Assembly: GCA_965248775.1 (NCBI GenBank)
Contig: OZ252150.1
Location: forward strand, 1,612,001-1,676,000
DNA from: JBHHUI01 sp965248775
Lineage (GTDB): Bacteria > Chloroflexota > Anaerolineae > Anaerolineales > JBHHUI01
Direction: 5' to 3'
DNA: 64,000 nt
Of this stretch, positions 26,611 to 36,572 are shown in pieces (position 1 is the stretch's first letter; each line of letters begins with the position of its first letter). A model generated the notes under the pieces. It searched no databases and was not told the origin of the DNA. It saw nothing but the letters and a program-made list of their open reading frames with translations. The position numbers were made by a program, and so were the translations under genes.

Positions 26611-29019
26611 ATGAGCGTTATCTGGAACAAAGTCTGGTTTGACCTGTGGCACAACAAGGTGCGCACACTCCTCGCAACGTTGAGTATTGCTGCGGGCGTC
26701 TTCGCTGTGGGAGTGACCTTCGGCATGGCCGACCAAATGCTCTCCGCAATGGACGCAGCCCATCAGGCCACTTTTCCAGCGCATATCCAATTATTCATCG
26801 GTCCCGGCATCGATCGCAATACCGCCGCACAACTCGCGGACGTTGAGGGTGTTGAACATATCGACCTTGGAAACTTCTTGATGATTAGCTACAAGGTCAA
26901 CGCTGAGGACGAATGGGAGTCGGCCTGGGCCATCATGCGCGAAGACTGGGACGAGCAGCGCTATGACATCGACGAACTCCTGCAAGGTTATTGGCCTTCC
27001 GATGATTATCTGGGTGTCGATCGAATGTCGAGTGAATATTTCGGAATTGATATTGGCGATCAGGTCACCCTTCAGATAGATGATAGAGAACGGGCCTGGG
27101 AAATCAACGGTCAAATCCGTCATCCCTTCCTGCCTCCCCCGCAATTCGGAGGGCCGGCGGTTTTCTTCATCGATGCTGATGGACTTGAACGGTTTGATGT
27201 GCCCCGTGGCCGCTTCGGCTACCTACTTGTCCGGGTGGACCCCTTCTCCGATCAACATGCACGCGACATCGCCACCGAATTAAAAGATAGGCTCGCCAAG
27301 ATTGGTGTAACGGTAGGTGGCACAAACTTCCAGGACCCGATCAAACATTGGGGCCGTTCGATCATGGAAGGTATCAATCTGGTGCTGCAACTGATGGCCG
27401 TCGTATCACTGGGCGTGAGTGTCGTCCTGATCTTAAACACGCTCGGCGCGCTGATCACGCAGCAAACAGATCAGATCGGAGTCATCAAAGCTATAGGCGG
27501 ACGCACGAGCACGATCCTGCGCATGTATCTTGCAGGTGTGCTCGTATACGGAATCCTGGCACTTGTAGTTTCCCTGCCATTGGGGGCTTCCTTGGCCTAC
27601 GGGATCAGCAAGTGGCTACTTGCCTTCTTCAATATTAATTACGACACCTTCCAGATATCCAATCGCACCCTGAACCTGCAAACGGTTGCTGCCCTTGTTG
27701 TGCCGCTACTGGCCGCATTGTGGCCTGTACTGCGGGGCGCGACTATGACTGTACAAGAAGCCATCGCGAGTTATGGGCTGGGCAGTGGCAATTTCGGCAC
27801 ACTTCGCATCGACAAATGGGTGGAGCGACTCGCCGACAAGATCCTCTCAGCACCATATGCAATCACACTCGGGAATATGATCCGGCGCAAGGATCGCTTC
27901 ATCCTCACGCAGCTAGTGCTTGTGGTCGCAGGCATGATGTTCCTCGTTATCATGAGTCTTTCCTCCTCGATTGATTTCACACTCGATAACGACTTCGAGC
28001 GCAGGCGCTACGATCTGACTGTTTTCTTTGATGGAAATGAGCGGGCAGACCGATCTGTCGAACTGGCTAGCTCTATAGAGCAAGTTGAATTCGCTGAGGC
28101 CTGGTACTCTCATAGCGTATCAATATTAAAAAAAGGTCAGAGCTCCCGCGATGCCGGATTTGGTGCGCAACTGGTCGGAATACCGGGAGACAGCGATGTC
28201 TTCAAGCCGTTAATCGTAAGTGGCCGCTGGCTGCTCCCAAGCGACGATCGAGGACTAGTGATCAGTGACGCTGCCGCAGAAGACAACGATATTCACCCTG
28301 GCGACACTATTACACTAGATGTGGGTGAACTTGGGAATTCTGACTGGCGGGTGATCGGCGTTTACAATGATCCATTCGGTGGTGGTGTAGCTACAAACGA
28401 TTCGTTTTACGCCAATCGCGAAGCTGTATTCTCTGCGCTCAAACAACATAATCGAGCTGGGCAGTTGTATGTGCGCACGAACACACAGAATGAAAACGAA
28501 GCCGAGGCTATCGCAACACAGCTTAAAGAATTATTCAACGCTAATAATCTCGACGCAGATGTCAGCCAAACAGTGTACGAAGTGCGCCGCACAATCGACG
28601 ATCAGTTTGCGATTGTGACTTCGATGTTACTCGCGCTCGCGATCATTGTTGCTGTAGTGGGTGGAATTGGACTGATGGGCTCGCTCTCGATAAGTGTTGT
28701 AGAACGAACCCGTGAGATCGGAGTGATGCGTGCAATCGGCGCGAGCACACGCACGTTACTCGGGATGTTTGTTGTCGAAGGTTTCCTACAGGGATTAATT
28801 AGCTGGGTGATAGCTGTACCAATTGCATTCGTGGCAGGCAAGCCGCTCTCAGCAGCTTTGGGACAAGCGATTTTTTCAGTCGATCTCGATTACCAATTCA
28901 ACCTACCGGCTGTTGGAGCATGGCTTGTCCTGATTATGGTTATTTCAGCGCTTGCCTCGATCCTGCCGGCACGCAATGCCACCCGCATCAGCGTCCGCGA
29001 AAGCCTCGCCTACGCCTGA
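26611..29019 (+). CDS. FtsX/MacB-type ABC permease, duplicated form
   Basis: An 802-residue permease with two FtsX-like halves. The first has an N-terminal helix (LLATLSIAAGVFAVGVTFG), a MacB periplasmic-core-like domain (about 45-235) and three helices (about 255-380). The second repeats this from about 430 (RFILTQLVLVVAGMMFLV), with an external domain and three helices ending in LASILPARNATRISVRESLAYA. Each half has the FtsX signature near IGVIKAIGGRTSTIL and IGVMRAIGASTRTLLGMF. Ten helices in one chain can make the full transmembrane unit with two copies of the ATPase upstream. Likely exports lipid, lipoprotein or peptide; cargo unknown. Confidence 0.9.
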   Translation: MSVIWNKVWFDLWHNKVRTLLATLSIAAGVFAVGVTFGMADQMLSAMDAAHQATFPAHIQLFIGPGIDRNTAAQLADVEGVEHIDLGNFLMISYKVNAEDEWESAWAIMREDWDEQRYDIDELLQGYWPSDDYLGVDRMSSEYFGIDIGDQVTLQIDDRERAWEINGQIRHPFLPPPQFGGPAVFFIDADGLERFDVPRGRFGYLLVRVDPFSDQHARDIATELKDRLAKIGVTVGGTNFQDPIKHWGRSIMEGINLVLQLMAVVSLGVSVVLILNTLGALITQQTDQIGVIKAIGGRTSTILRMYLAGVLVYGILALVVSLPLGASLAYGISKWLLAFFNINYDTFQISNRTLNLQTVAALVVPLLAALWPVLRGATMTVQEAIASYGLGSGNFGTLRIDKWVERLADKILSAPYAITLGNMIRRKDRFILTQLVLVVAGMMFLVIMSLSSSIDFTLDNDFERRRYDLTVFFDGNERADRSVELASSIEQVEFAEAWYSHSVSILKKGQSSRDAGFGAQLVGIPGDSDVFKPLIVSGRWLLPSDDRGLVISDAAAEDNDIHPGDTITLDVGELGNSDWRVIGVYNDPFGGGVATNDSFYANREAVFSALKQHNRAGQLYVRTNTQNENEAEAIATQLKELFNANNLDADVSQTVYEVRRTIDDQFAIVTSMLLALAIIVAVVGGIGLMGSLSISVVERTREIGVMRAIGASTRTLLGMFVVEGFLQGLISWVIAVPIAFVAGKPLSAALGQAIFSVDLDYQFNLPAVGAWLVLIMVISALASILPARNATRISVRESLAYA

Positions 29020-29021
29020 AT

Positions 29022-30839
29022 TCAGTCGAAAATAGTTAATCCTTGCACCTCATCTAAAACTAAGAGGCGCCCACCTGCAAGTGCCACGGAGATAGGCGTC
29101 GGGCTCGCGGAAATAATCCACTGAAGATTGGGTAGCGTCGGCGTTGATATTCCATATGCGCGCACAAGGCCCGTAACTTGATCGGTCACGAAAATAGTCT
29201 CACCTTCAACACCGATATCAAGGTGCCTCTCGGCACTGCCGCGATCGAACTGTCCCACGATCCGCAAATTTGCAGGGTCATTAACATCAACTATTGTCAA
29301 CCCGCCGCCCACATTTACAAATGCTAAGCCTCGAAGCAGCGTTAGAGCGCCCGGTACTCCACCCAGGACAATGCTATTGGTACGAACCGGATTAACAGGA
29401 TCCGACACCGAGTAAATTGCGAGTGCATTGGCCTGACCTGACTCAGATACGAAGAGTTGTTCACCCTCGAGTGCGACACCGCGAGCATCTACACCGGAGT
29501 CAAATGCTTGCAGAGTGGGCATCGAACCCCGCGGAGTCGAGAATATCAATAAACCGCCGGCCCCGACAGCAGCGAATGCCGAGTCACCTTTCAATACAAC
29601 TGATCCATCCACTACCGCCCCGACCGGGAGCGGTTCAGTCTGGCCAACATAGACCGGACTCGCGGGTGCGGATATATCTGCCATTGCGAGCGAAACACCA
29701 CCATTTTGCGCGAGCAATGCCGCCAGACGGTTGCCATCCTTACTCAGTGCCAGCACCGCACCATCCGTGTTCCAAACGCTTGTTGTCCGGGGGTTCTGAG
29801 CTTCATCAAGGTTTACACTAAAAACGCCGCTGGCAGCGCCCACATACGCAAACGGCCCCACCGAGACAACCTCGGCAGCTTCGCCAGGCGTGGGATAATA
29901 ATCAGTAGCAGCGAGAGAGCCGGATTCATCCAGGAGGACACGTGCGATTCCATGATCGGTTACGAGTACGATTGAATTCGTCGTTGCGTGTAAATCTCGA
30001 ACACCTGTCTCAAGTGGGCTAAATGACACCGGTCTTGGCAAGGCTGGATTACTCATATCGAGTGAAAGCACTCCAGACTCGGCGCCGGCGATGCCTACAA
30101 ATGCATTCTGTGAATTCAGGCCGACAGCCACCATCGCCTCCCCACGTTCACGATCAGCAAATGTAGTCGCGGTTTGTGGATTGGCAGCATCGGAAACATC
30201 TACGATGGAAAGACCCTCCGGTCCATGCACGACCAGCATGACTGTCCCAGATACGGCGATGTCTTCGATTGGAGCAGTACCTTCAGGCCGAGTCCAATTT
30301 CCAAGCAGATTTGGCTGCGAATCGGTAGAAATAGAAATAAGATGAACTGCACCTGAGATAGTCCCGACAAATATTTTCTCGCCCTCCACTTCCAGTTTGG
30401 TCGTAAGCTCCCCCAGATCGATGCGGCCGACTTCCGCAGGACGTTCCTGATCGGCAATCGAGATCACCAGCAGCGCACTCCCGTGCAATGCCAGAATATG
30501 TTCTCCTACAATCTCAATCTGTTCGGCCGCAACAGGATACATTCCCATGAGTGTTGGAGTTTGAGGATCAGCAATATCAATAAGCGCCAGGCCATAGGAA
30601 CCCAACGCTGCAACAAGCATTCCACTATCAGCAACTATGCCTGCGACCGGGGGTACAGGCAACGCAAGCGTTCCGATTCGCTGGAGCGGTGTCGATGTTG
30701 TGTCAATCGCTTCAATTGCATTGCCGTTTAGCGTGTATGCTAGCGTGTCTGAAAGGACAACAGCCTGCGTTGATCCAAACGGCCAATTCCCCACAACGCT
30801 CACGGCGTGGGAAATGTTGTGCCCGGGGCAGCGACACAA
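29022..30839 (-). CDS. LVIVD-repeat beta-propeller protein, signal peptide out of frame
   Basis: A 605-residue open frame made of repeats of the LVIVD type: LALIDIADPQTPTLMGMY, LLVISIADQERPAEVGRI, LSIVDVSDAANPQTATTF and LTIVDVNDPANLRIVGQF. Such proteins form surface propellers of unknown binding role. The frame begins abruptly without a signal peptide, and the first residues (MCRCPGHNISHA) read in the wrong frame of a lipoprotein leader encoded at 30800-30919. A single-base indel near 30800-30812 would join the two. It is either a recent frameshift mutation or a sequence error. The gene ends 3 bp from the convergent permease gene. Confidence 0.75.
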   Translation of the reverse strand: MCRCPGHNISHAVSVVGNWPFGSTQAVVLSDTLAYTLNGNAIEAIDTTSTPLQRIGTLALPVPPVAGIVADSGMLVAALGSYGLALIDIADPQTPTLMGMYPVAAEQIEIVGEHILALHGSALLVISIADQERPAEVGRIDLGELTTKLEVEGEKIFVGTISGAVHLISISTDSQPNLLGNWTRPEGTAPIEDIAVSGTVMLVVHGPEGLSIVDVSDAANPQTATTFADRERGEAMVAVGLNSQNAFVGIAGAESGVLSLDMSNPALPRPVSFSPLETGVRDLHATTNSIVLVTDHGIARVLLDESGSLAATDYYPTPGEAAEVVSVGPFAYVGAASGVFSVNLDEAQNPRTTSVWNTDGAVLALSKDGNRLAALLAQNGGVSLAMADISAPASPVYVGQTEPLPVGAVVDGSVVLKGDSAFAAVGAGGLLIFSTPRGSMPTLQAFDSGVDARGVALEGEQLFVSESGQANALAIYSVSDPVNPVRTNSIVLGGVPGALTLLRGLAFVNVGGGLTIVDVNDPANLRIVGQFDRGSAERHLDIGVEGETIFVTDQVTGLVRAYGISTPTLPNLQWIISASPTPISVALAGGRLLVLDEVQGLTIFD

Positions 30840-30919
30840 CTGGCTGATAAAATAGCGCTTGTTAGGCTGAGGGCAATCGTGATACCCTTGGACGTCTGTC
30901 GTCGAGATTGTTGGATCAT
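30800..30919 (-). other. Detached lipoprotein signal peptide of the LVIVD propeller gene
   Basis: From ATG 30919 a 39-codon frame encodes a positively charged start (MIQQSRRQTSKG), a hydrophobic core and a lipobox-like ILSASC at residue 28, then AAPGTTFPTP and a stop at 30800-30802. It overlaps the propeller frame (start 30839) in a different frame. This is the leader expected for the downstream protein, cut off by an apparent 1-bp shift. Confidence 0.65.
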
Positions 30920-31002
30920 TTCAAGAATATTGTGTGCAAGATTTTTGCCAGGCGGCTTGCATCTTTCGGACCATATCTACTGATTATTTAGGGTTTTCAT
31001 TC

Positions 31003-32238
31003 ATGGACAATAAATTGATGGAAGACGCTGTCGTCGTTGCGGCGGTGCGAACACCAATTGGGCGCCACGGCGGTGCGTTGAGCGCAGTCCGGCCGGACGA
31101 CTTGGCTGCCATCACGGTTAAGGAAGTTATCGCGCGCGCCGGGGTTGACCCTAGCGAAGTCGAAGAAGTGTATCTTGGCTGTGCGAACCAGGCCGGAGAG
31201 GACAACCGCAATGTAGCCCGCATGGCCACTATCCTCGCGGGCTTGCCCGTAGACGTGGCTGCTGTAACATTTAACCGTCTTTGCGCCTCAGGTCTTACGG
31301 CCATAAATGCCGCGGCCCGAGCCATCAAGGTTGGCGAAGGCGATGTCTTCGTTGCCGGGGGAGTGGAGTCGATGTCGCGGGCGCCCTATGCTATGCCTAA
31401 GAGTGAGCGCCCCTACCCATTTGGAAACATAACGGTATGGGACACGACTCTTGGATGGCGCTTCCCCAACAAGCGCTTAAAAGAAGTGATTGGCAATGAA
31501 AGTATGGGTGAGACTGCAGAGAATGTCTGGGCGCTGACAGAGATAACCCGCGAAGAGCAAGACAACTTCGCGCTCGAAAGCCATCAACGCGCCGTCGCGG
31601 CAATTGAGTCGGGACGTTTCCAGGATGAGATTGTGTCGGTGACCATCCCGCAACGAAAAGGGGACCCACTTGTTGTGGATAGGGATGAGCACCCCCGCCC
31701 GGATACCTCCCTTGAGAAACTCGGAAACCTGCGCCCGGCTTTCCGGAAAAATGGAACTGTTACTGCTGGGAATTCCTCGGGCATCAACGACGGTTCAGCG
31801 ACTTTACTCCTGACGAGCTCAACGAAAGCTACTGCACTTGGGCTCAAACCTCTTGCCCGCATCGTTTCCTCTGCGGCCGCTGGCGTCCCCCCGCGCACGA
31901 TGGGTCTTGGCCCGGTACCGGCCGTATGGAAGGCACTCGACCGCGCGGGCCTCACCATCGAGGACATTGGCTTAGTTGAGCTGAACGAAGCCTTTGCCGT
32001 CCAGGCGCTGGCTGTCATGCACGAATTGGGATTGCCACACAAAATAACCAACGTCAATGGTGGCGCAATCGCATTGGGTCATCCCCTCGGATGTTCGGGT
32101 GCCCGCATTGCCACGACCCTGCTCCACGAAATGGGCAGACGTGCCTCCGCAGTACCACGACCATATTATGGTTTAGAAACACTTTGCGTAGGAGTCGGCC
32201 AGGGCGAAGCAACGATCTTCGAATGGCTCGGATATTAA
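31003..32238 (+). CDS. Thiolase (acetyl-CoA acyltransferase family)
   Basis: A 411-residue thiolase of normal length. The nucleophile is Cys94 in NRLCASGLTAINAA; the second catalytic set is NEAFAVQAL, GGAIALGHPLGCSGAR (His) and CVGVGQGEA (Cys) near the C-terminus. The enzyme joins or cleaves beta-ketoacyl-CoA, serving fatty-acid or aromatic degradation or acetoacetyl-CoA formation. The ATG at 31003 is preferred over an earlier in-frame start at 30934 because MEDAVVVAAVRTPIG is the usual N-terminus. It overlaps the racemase gene by 16 bp. Confidence 0.92.
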   Translation: MDNKLMEDAVVVAAVRTPIGRHGGALSAVRPDDLAAITVKEVIARAGVDPSEVEEVYLGCANQAGEDNRNVARMATILAGLPVDVAAVTFNRLCASGLTAINAAARAIKVGEGDVFVAGGVESMSRAPYAMPKSERPYPFGNITVWDTTLGWRFPNKRLKEVIGNESMGETAENVWALTEITREEQDNFALESHQRAVAAIESGRFQDEIVSVTIPQRKGDPLVVDRDEHPRPDTSLEKLGNLRPAFRKNGTVTAGNSSGINDGSATLLLTSSTKATALGLKPLARIVSSAAAGVPPRTMGLGPVPAVWKALDRAGLTIEDIGLVELNEAFAVQALAVMHELGLPHKITNVNGGAIALGHPLGCSGARIATTLLHEMGRRASAVPRPYYGLETLCVGVGQGEATIFEWLGY

Positions 32239-33425
32239 ACGTAAATATTTTAAACGTGGCCACTGAAACTCCCCGCATTACCAGGTTGGCAAAGGGCGAC
32301 ATTTCGCGACCCACCTTCGCAGAGGTGGATCTACGGCAACTCAGCCAAAATCTATCCGCGATCGACGCAGCGACCGGCACTACAAAAGTCATGCCGGTGT
32401 TGAAGGCCAACGCCTACGGACATGGAATCGTTCCGGTTGCTGAACATTTAGAAGCATTAGGAGCTGCGTATTTCGGTGTTGCGCTGCTGGAGGAGGGCTT
32501 GCTCTTAAGGGAGGCCGGTATCCAGACGCCAATACTTGTTCTTGGCGGAATCGTACCGGAGCAAATCCCTCCCTACCTAAAAAACGAACTCACACTCACC
32601 GCACATTCCATTGAAAAGTTGGATCATATCAACAACGCCGCCGCCTCTTTGGGTGTAAGAGCGCGTGTGCATCTGGAAGTAGACACGGGGATGGAACGTG
32701 TGGGGGTGCACTGGTACAACGCAGAAAGTTTTTTCGAGCACGCCCTCTCAATGGACCATTGTGAGATCGAAGGCGTTTACTCGCATTTCGCGAATTCAGA
32801 TGCAGCTGATCTGACATCTGCCCGTGCCCAGTACGACCGCTTTATGGAGGCACTCTCGTATTTTGACGAGAATGAATTGCCGATGCCTATTCGGCATTTG
32901 GCGAACTCTGGCGGTATTCTGCAATTACCCGAGAGCCACTTGGATATGGTGCGGGCTGGGATCATGCTATACGGAATCTACCCATCGCCTGAGTGCCAAC
33001 GCACCATTCCTGTTGCACCAGCATTGTCGTTGAAGTCGAGAGTAGTGTTCTTTAAGGTTGTCGAACCCAGAATGCCGGTGAGCTATGGTCACACATGGGA
33101 GAGCGACCATCGCATTCGGGTGGTGACTGTCCCTATCGGCTACGGCGACGGATACTCGCGAGGGTTATCCAACCAAGGACAAGTGCTTATCCACGGGCGG
33201 CGCTATCCTATTATTGGGCGCGTGTGTATGGATCAGATCATGGTAAATATAGAATGGGACGAAGTTTATAATGGCGATAGCGTCACTCTGCTCGGATGGG
33301 ATGGGGCAGAATCAATCAGCGCCGATGACTTGGCGCTCTGGCTGGATACGATTCCTTATGAGATACTCACTAGCGTGAACACACGCGTGCCGCGCAAATA
33401 CATTCAAGATGGAGACCTCCCATGA
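32223..33425 (+). CDS. alr: Alanine racemase
   Basis: A PLP-dependent fold-III racemase of about 400 residues that interconverts L- and D-alanine for peptidoglycan. The PLP lysine is Lys61 in PVLKANAYGHG; the catalytic tyrosine lies in VPIGYGDGYSR (about 305), and CMDQIMVNI follows as expected. The ATG at 32223 lies within the last codons of the thiolase gene. The frame is open further upstream, but that part is antisense-like noise and not in the family. The stop overlaps the next start as ATGA, implying coupling with the GGDEF-like gene. Confidence 0.93.
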   Translation: MARILNVNILNVATETPRITRLAKGDISRPTFAEVDLRQLSQNLSAIDAATGTTKVMPVLKANAYGHGIVPVAEHLEALGAAYFGVALLEEGLLLREAGIQTPILVLGGIVPEQIPPYLKNELTLTAHSIEKLDHINNAAASLGVRARVHLEVDTGMERVGVHWYNAESFFEHALSMDHCEIEGVYSHFANSDAADLTSARAQYDRFMEALSYFDENELPMPIRHLANSGGILQLPESHLDMVRAGIMLYGIYPSPECQRTIPVAPALSLKSRVVFFKVVEPRMPVSYGHTWESDHRIRVVTVPIGYGDGYSRGLSNQGQVLIHGRRYPIIGRVCMDQIMVNIEWDEVYNGDSVTLLGWDGAESISADDLALWLDTIPYEILTSVNTRVPRKYIQDGDLP

Positions 33426-33916
33426 CGAAAGGCTGGACTGGGCGCCTTGAGCGAAGTACAGGGCTATACGAGAAAGTGTTGTTGGATACTCTACTTAAAC
33501 ACGAAATTGCGCAGTGCAATCGCTATGGTAATCCCTTGGCTGTATTGATGCTGTCAATTTGCGGTACGCTACCGGAGGATGAGGATCTTCGCATGAAGGT
33601 GACAACCATGGTCGTTCATGTAATTAATAGTAATCTCAGGTCAAGCGATATGCCCGGTCATTATGGCGAGGACTATTTGATTCTAATGCCATATACCGAT
33701 GCGGAGGGTGCATTATCGGTTGGAGAACGGCTCCATGAGCAGACCTCCGAATTATTCGACATACCGGGCATGGAAAATATAACCATTTGTACCGGATTAG
33801 CGATACATGGTGGCGGCGAATCTGTCGAGCCACCAGAACTCATTAAGCGGGCGCAGGAGGCAGTCGCCAAATCCCGGACAGATGGAGGTGGCAAGGTCGT
33901 TCTTGATGGCACATAA
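33422..33916 (+). CDS. Degenerate GGDEF-domain protein
   Basis: A 164-residue single-domain protein with the GGDEF (diguanylate cyclase) fold: LYEKVLLDTLLKHEIAQCNRYGNPLAVLMLSI at the start (a RYGxPLxVLM pattern), then SSDMPGHYGEDYLILMPYTDAEGA, and a C-terminal VAKSRTDGGGKVV helix region. The GGDEF loop reads HYGEDYLI, so the second Gly and the normal acidic pair are displaced. The enzyme is probably inactive and may act as a signalling adaptor. It overlaps alr by 4 bp. Confidence 0.75.
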   Translation: MTKGWTGRLERSTGLYEKVLLDTLLKHEIAQCNRYGNPLAVLMLSICGTLPEDEDLRMKVTTMVVHVINSNLRSSDMPGHYGEDYLILMPYTDAEGALSVGERLHEQTSELFDIPGMENITICTGLAIHGGGESVEPPELIKRAQEAVAKSRTDGGGKVVLDGT

Positions 33917-33934
33917 TCCGAATCTCTGGCGTTG

Positions 33935-36277
33935 CTAGCTACAAGGTACTGAACTGATAAAGTAAGATGAACTTGCACTCTGGCCACTCGAATCCGTGAC
34001 GGTTATACTGGCCGGAAAGCCACCTCCACATTTACCACTTGCCTCAAAGTGGACAAAGTTCCAATCAAATCCAGCCGAACTAAATGTACCTGTAATTCCG
34101 TGAGCTTGTGGCACGCTAACGCCATCCCCCGATATAGTGAACGATGGCGAACCTCCCCGAAATTCAACACTCAAAGTTAAGGCAGCATCTCCGGCATCAT
34201 TAATGCGAGTTGCCGATACGATGCTTACGACCGGCGGATCTCGGAAAATAATAGGTCCACCGGAAGACCCACCGCTCGTGCCACCACTCGACCCCCCAGT
34301 GGAACCAGAAGAGCTACTAGAGCTGCTACCCTGTCCAATTGTTACAGTTATTGATCTTTGTTGAACAGCAGGGCTCTCATTTTGGTCGTTAAAATATGCG
34401 TCAAGCCGATATGTAGTCGCTGAAGAGGGCGAAAATGTGCGCGAACCTGCATGAGCTTTTACGCCCTGGACAATTTCATTTTTCACTGGCTGTGTCGCAC
34501 CTGTCGCGAATTCCCACAATTCAAGCGAGAAAATAAAATCACCACTGGAGTTCAAATCCCAGGTTAGCGTGACTGACTCACCGGCGTTTACATCTGTAGC
34601 ACTACTCGTGTATGTGCCTTCAATTGAGCGTTCGCCTGATGAACCACTGCTACCCGAACCGCCGCTCCCAGAACTCGGGGTTGGCGTCGCCGTCGCGTCA
34701 TCACCAGATTCTGTTGGCGTGGGCGAGGCCTGCTCTTCGGTCGGCGTTGCCGTCGATTCCTCCGTTACCTCCACAGCATTTACGGTAAAGGAAGCTGCCC
34801 CTGAGACAGACCCATCCGTCGTCACCGTTTCCAATGTGAGCAAATAGGGGCCGGCACTGGGCGCCGACCAATTGAACTCTGCTGCAAGAGTTGAGTTCTC
34901 CAGGTCTCCCGGGAGCGCGTCGGCCATTTCACCATTGACTTTCAGATCGACGCGCGAAATACCGCCACCAGCAGTTGCCACAAATCGAATAATGACAGGC
35001 TCAGCACCTACTTCCACCTCCAATTGGGAGCCCGGTTGGGGATCGATCAAGTTCAGTTCTGGCAGGGACCCATCCTTGATTATTTCCTCTTCGATTGGTT
35101 CTACCTCAACTTCTGTAGGTGGTAAAACGGTCTCTTGAACCACCGGGCCTGTGCCATTTCCAAATAGCGAGCCAGAGCCAACGAACGCGGCGGCTGCGGC
35201 CACTCCTCCAATGATGAGCAAAAGTAACAAGCCAATCCCAATCCACAACCAAGGTGAGCGTTTGCGCTGTTGTTCAGGCTGTTCTAGTACAGGCGGCGTA
35301 TAAGTTTGCACTGGAGGCGGTGTGCGATGCACCTGCGAGCCTAAAATGGTAGGTGGAGATTCCAGATGCGGCTCCACCATTGTTCCAGGCACCGATGCGG
35401 CTTTAAAGGCAGTCGGTGATGTTTTCTCCCGCGCGACTGTGTTTGCTAGATTTGTCACTGCCGAAGCGAGCGCGAGGGCATTCGGATAACGGTCATCGCG
35501 ATCTTTTGCCATCGCGCGATTGATCACATCTTGAGCACTTTGCGGCAAATCGGGATTAATTATATGAATTTGGGGCAATGGCTCACTAATATGCATAACC
35601 GCCAAACCCACGGGGGTATCAGACTTATAGGGCAATTTTCCCGTTAGCATCTCAAACAGGATCACACCGAGCGCATAAATATCACTCCGGTGATCGATCG
35701 TTTCATCACCACGCACTTGCTCGGGGCTCATATATGCAGGCGTGCCCACGATCCCGGTTCCGGTCAGAGTGGCGGTCGAACCCGACAAATGCACTATGCC
35801 GAAGTCGGCCAGATAGGACTCGCCATACTCGTCGAACATGATATTCGTCGGCTTCAGATCGCGATGCACAACTCCATGGCTGTGTACGTGGTCGAGGGCT
35901 GCACCAAGGCGACGCAGATGTGTCCCCGCATCTTCGAGTGAAAGTGCACCTTGTCGAATGACATCTGCCAACGTGCCCTGCGGCATGTAACGCATAACCA
36001 AGTACGGTTGGCCATCTTGTTCACCAAAATCGTAGACGGGAACGATTGAACGATGCTCCAGAGTCGTGATTGTACGTGCCTCGCGTTCGAAGCGGGCATT
36101 CAGCGTAGCGTCGGCAACCAATTCCGGCGGCATAAGCTTGATTGCCACATCGCGTTTGAAGCTGGGGTCGTACGCGAGATAGACCGGCGCCATACCGCCT
36201 CGGCCAATCCGCTCCTTAATTTCATATCGACTGATAGTGGCCGGCAAGTGAGAGCCGGTCTGTGAGTCAGAATTCAT
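33935..36277 (-). CDS. PknB-like receptor Ser/Thr protein kinase with external Ig-like domains
   Basis: A 780-residue membrane kinase. The kinase domain (about 17-280) has an intact set of motifs: glycine loop GRGGMAPVYLA, Lys47 in VAIKLM, HRDLKPTNIMFDE, DFG in LADFGIVHL and activation segment GTPAYMSPEQ. A proline-rich linker, a membrane helix (about 345-366) and an external region follow, with two Ig-like or beta-sandwich modules, a Thr/Pro-rich part and a Ser/Gly run (near 690-715). No PASTA repeats are present. It should phosphorylate cytoplasmic targets in response to an external cue. It is the only kinase here with a complete catalytic set, in contrast with the pseudokinases nearby. Confidence 0.9.
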   Translation of the reverse strand: MNSDSQTGSHLPATISRYEIKERIGRGGMAPVYLAYDPSFKRDVAIKLMPPELVADATLNARFEREARTITTLEHRSIVPVYDFGEQDGQPYLVMRYMPQGTLADVIRQGALSLEDAGTHLRRLGAALDHVHSHGVVHRDLKPTNIMFDEYGESYLADFGIVHLSGSTATLTGTGIVGTPAYMSPEQVRGDETIDHRSDIYALGVILFEMLTGKLPYKSDTPVGLAVMHISEPLPQIHIINPDLPQSAQDVINRAMAKDRDDRYPNALALASAVTNLANTVAREKTSPTAFKAASVPGTMVEPHLESPPTILGSQVHRTPPPVQTYTPPVLEQPEQQRKRSPWLWIGIGLLLLLIIGGVAAAAAFVGSGSLFGNGTGPVVQETVLPPTEVEVEPIEEEIIKDGSLPELNLIDPQPGSQLEVEVGAEPVIIRFVATAGGGISRVDLKVNGEMADALPGDLENSTLAAEFNWSAPSAGPYLLTLETVTTDGSVSGAASFTVNAVEVTEESTATPTEEQASPTPTESGDDATATPTPSSGSGGSGSSGSSGERSIEGTYTSSATDVNAGESVTLTWDLNSSGDFIFSLELWEFATGATQPVKNEIVQGVKAHAGSRTFSPSSATTYRLDAYFNDQNESPAVQQRSITVTIGQGSSSSSSSGSTGGSSGGTSGGSSGGPIIFRDPPVVSIVSATRINDAGDAALTLSVEFRGGSPSFTISGDGVSVPQAHGITGTFSSAGFDWNFVHFEASGKCGGGFPASITVTDSSGQSASSSYFISSVPCS

Positions 36278-36542
36278 TTTCGCATTACTGATTGATAAAA
36301 ATTATTGAACATCCCTACAGATGGTCGGATAACACCGAGTGTTAAACTGCACAGACTCTCAACCTATCTTTCTACTCCAGGATCAAGAAATTTTCTGTCA
36401 GTCATTCCGGTCTTTATTTAGGCAAGTTTTCGCAGAGGGTCGAGCAATCTTCAGTTTAGACGAATAGTACCATCCAAATATAGCTGAAACAGAGTCTACG
36501 AGCGACTTAATTGTTGGGCAATGGGCTCGGGAGTCTGCAACC

Positions 36543-36570
36543 TTGCAGGCATTCCCTCACTTGGTATACT
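36543..36570 (+). promoter_or_regulatory. Candidate promoter for the TolB-like gene, leaderless start
   Basis: TTGCAG (36543-36548) and TATACT (36565-36570) with 16-bp spacing and a TGG just before the -10, which is an extended -10 form. The expected start of transcription is near 36577, one base before the chosen ATG (36578), so the messenger would have almost no leader. No ribosome binding site is visible before the ATG, which fits. Confidence 0.5.
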
Positions 36571-36572
36571 TC

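Noticed and set aside
33935..36277. Possibility that the 780-residue kinase is also a pseudokinase
   Set aside because: Glycine loop, VAIK lysine, HRDLKPTN and DFG are all present.
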